From assembly GCA_900551435.1 (NCBI GenBank), contig URVW01000102.1, forward strand, positions 1 through 5,350: 5,350 nucleotides of DNA, read 5' to 3'. The notes under the pieces are model-generated. The model was not told where the DNA came from and did no database searches. It was given only the letters and a program-made list of their open reading frames with translations. Below, in pieces: positions 4,626 through 5,350 of the stretch. The position numbers and the translations under genes were made by a program. Every line of letters starts with the position of its first letter. The first letter of the stretch is position 1. Source of the stretch: an uncultured Faecalibacterium sp. GTDB taxonomy: Bacteria > Bacillota > Clostridia > Oscillospirales > Ruminococcaceae.

Positions 4626-5350
4626 TCAGTTGGCTGCCGCATTGGCCGAGTAGCTGGACACGCTCTCAATGCGGATCATATACTGCTCCACCAAACGCTC
4701 TGCCGCGCGCATGCCCTTCCAGCCCACGGAAGCGCGCTGGTTCAGCGGGTCGTCGCCATAGCCCAGCTGCTTGACGATGTGTTCCAGACCGCCGCCTTCC
4801 AGCTCAGTGACGCCGTAGGCGTGCGCACCCAGCACCAGAGTGCCGAACACGGCCAGACCGCTGGGGCAGGTGGAGTCCTTCCAAATTTTAGCCTCGCTGG
4901 TCTCGATGAAGCGGATATTGCCCAGCTTGCCGATCTCGCCGCGGAACATGGTCTCGGGGTCGGCGTACTTGTGCACCTCAATGAACTCCTTGCTGGTCTT
5001 GAGGTCGTAGGCCGCGTAGGGGTGGATGATGGCGATGTAGCTGTCGCCGATGGGGTCCGCGTTCATCGCGCCCAGCTGTGCCGCCGCCTGAAAGAACAGC
5101 TTCGGGGTCAGGGTGCAGGTCTTGTCCAGCGAAGCGCGGCTGGTCACGGCAGTCTCCGTGCCGTCTGCGGCCTTCTTGGGGGCGTAGATGACGTTCGTGC
5201 CGCCCGCCAGCACATCGCGGGTGATGCTGTCCATGGTACGGCCGGCCTGACTGGCCAGAATGCGGGTCGCCTGAACAACATTGTTGTCGATGGCAGTCAT
5301 CTGCAGCACATCGGTCAGCGGGGTCCAGCCGCCGTACTGGTGCAGGTCGC
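4626..5350 (-). CDS. Major capsid protein, N4-gp56 family type (C-terminal ~240 residues; start outside window)
   Basis: The frame is open to the right edge of the window (visible residues begin DLHQYGGWTPLTDVL) and ends with TGA at 4628-4626. The visible part follows the N4-gp56 major capsid pattern: QYGGW, a TDVLQMTAIDNNVVQATRIL helix, ASQAGRTMDSITRDVL, GGTNVIYAP, a middle domain with NADPIGDSYIAIIHP and YDLKTSKEFIEVHKY, then FRGEIGKLGNIRFIET, and a C-terminal FGTLVLGAHAYGVTEL with DPLNQRASVGWKG. This family adopts an HK97-like fold and forms the icosahedral shell in podoviruses and many gut phages. The GTG at 5309 is inside the protein, not the start. It is the most upstream gene visible, and the 71-aa gene follows 13 bp after it. 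Confidence 0.88.
   Translation of the reverse strand, partial: DLHQYGGWTPLTDVLQMTAIDNNVVQATRILASQAGRTMDSITRDVLAGGTNVIYAPKKAADGTETAVTSRASLDKTCTLTPKLFFQAAAQLGAMNADPIGDSYIAIIHPYAAYDLKTSKEFIEVHKYADPETMFRGEIGKLGNIRFIETSEAKIWKDSTCPSGLAVFGTLVLGAHAYGVTELEGGGLEHIVKQLGYGDDPLNQRASVGWKGMRAAERLVEQYMIRIESVSSYSANAAAN

Noticed and set aside
4613..4669. A longer N-terminus for the 71-aa protein starting at 4669.
   Set aside because: It would overlap the capsid gene by about 40 bp and has no binding site, whereas ATG 4612 has AAGGAGG correctly placed.
1..5350. CRISPR array, retron, toxin-antitoxin pair or anti-phage defence genes.
   Set aside because: No regularly spaced repeats are present, and no reverse transcriptase, nuclease or toxin-like small gene pair is visible on either strand.

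Overview
The window looks like one end of a prophage, or prophage remnant, in a moderately GC-rich Clostridia-type Firmicute. The Faecalibacterium/Gemmiger/Subdoligranulum neighbourhood is my guess from composition and style, not something I could search. Supporting signs are strong AGGAGG-type ribosome binding sites before nearly every gene, a Gram-positive GAAC-N4-GTTC LexA/DinR box, and proteins resembling those of gut clostridial phages.

Positions 1 to about 520 read as host DNA. A 5'-truncated tRNA-His(GTG) on the + strand is followed by a UUCG-capped terminator. To its right lies about 250 bp without a conventional gene. It holds a compact predicted three-way-junction structure, an inverted copy of the tRNA T-arm, and a near-consensus leftward promoter with a LexA box inside its spacer. 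Next comes the C-terminal end of what looks like a MATE-family efflux transporter gene (minus strand), cut off at its N-terminal side.

Positions about 526 to 5350 are a single leftward (minus-strand) phage structural module. In transcription order it holds: an N4-gp56-type major capsid protein (start outside the window); a 71-aa small protein; an intrinsic terminator inside the operon; a 128-aa putative head-tail connector; a 626-aa beta-propeller-like tail protein; a 62-aa small protein; a 421-aa Gln/Ala/Tyr-rich putative ejection (internal virion) protein; and a strong terminator at 526-573. Genes are separated by 2-13 bp, except at the internal terminator. No tape-measure protein, tail tube, integrase, holin or endolysin lies in the window.

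The order capsid, connector, propeller-type tail protein and Gln-rich virion protein suggests a short-tailed (podovirus-like) temperate phage. The internal terminator just after the capsid pair probably makes capsid mRNA exceed mRNA for the low-copy connector, tail and ejection proteins. The abrupt change from phage terminator to a headless MATE fragment suggests the prophage inserted into, or recombined with, a MATE gene. The least explained part is the LexA-boxed promoter, whose predicted transcript has a perfectly spaced Shine-Dalgarno followed by ATC instead of ATG and then the multi-hairpin structure.
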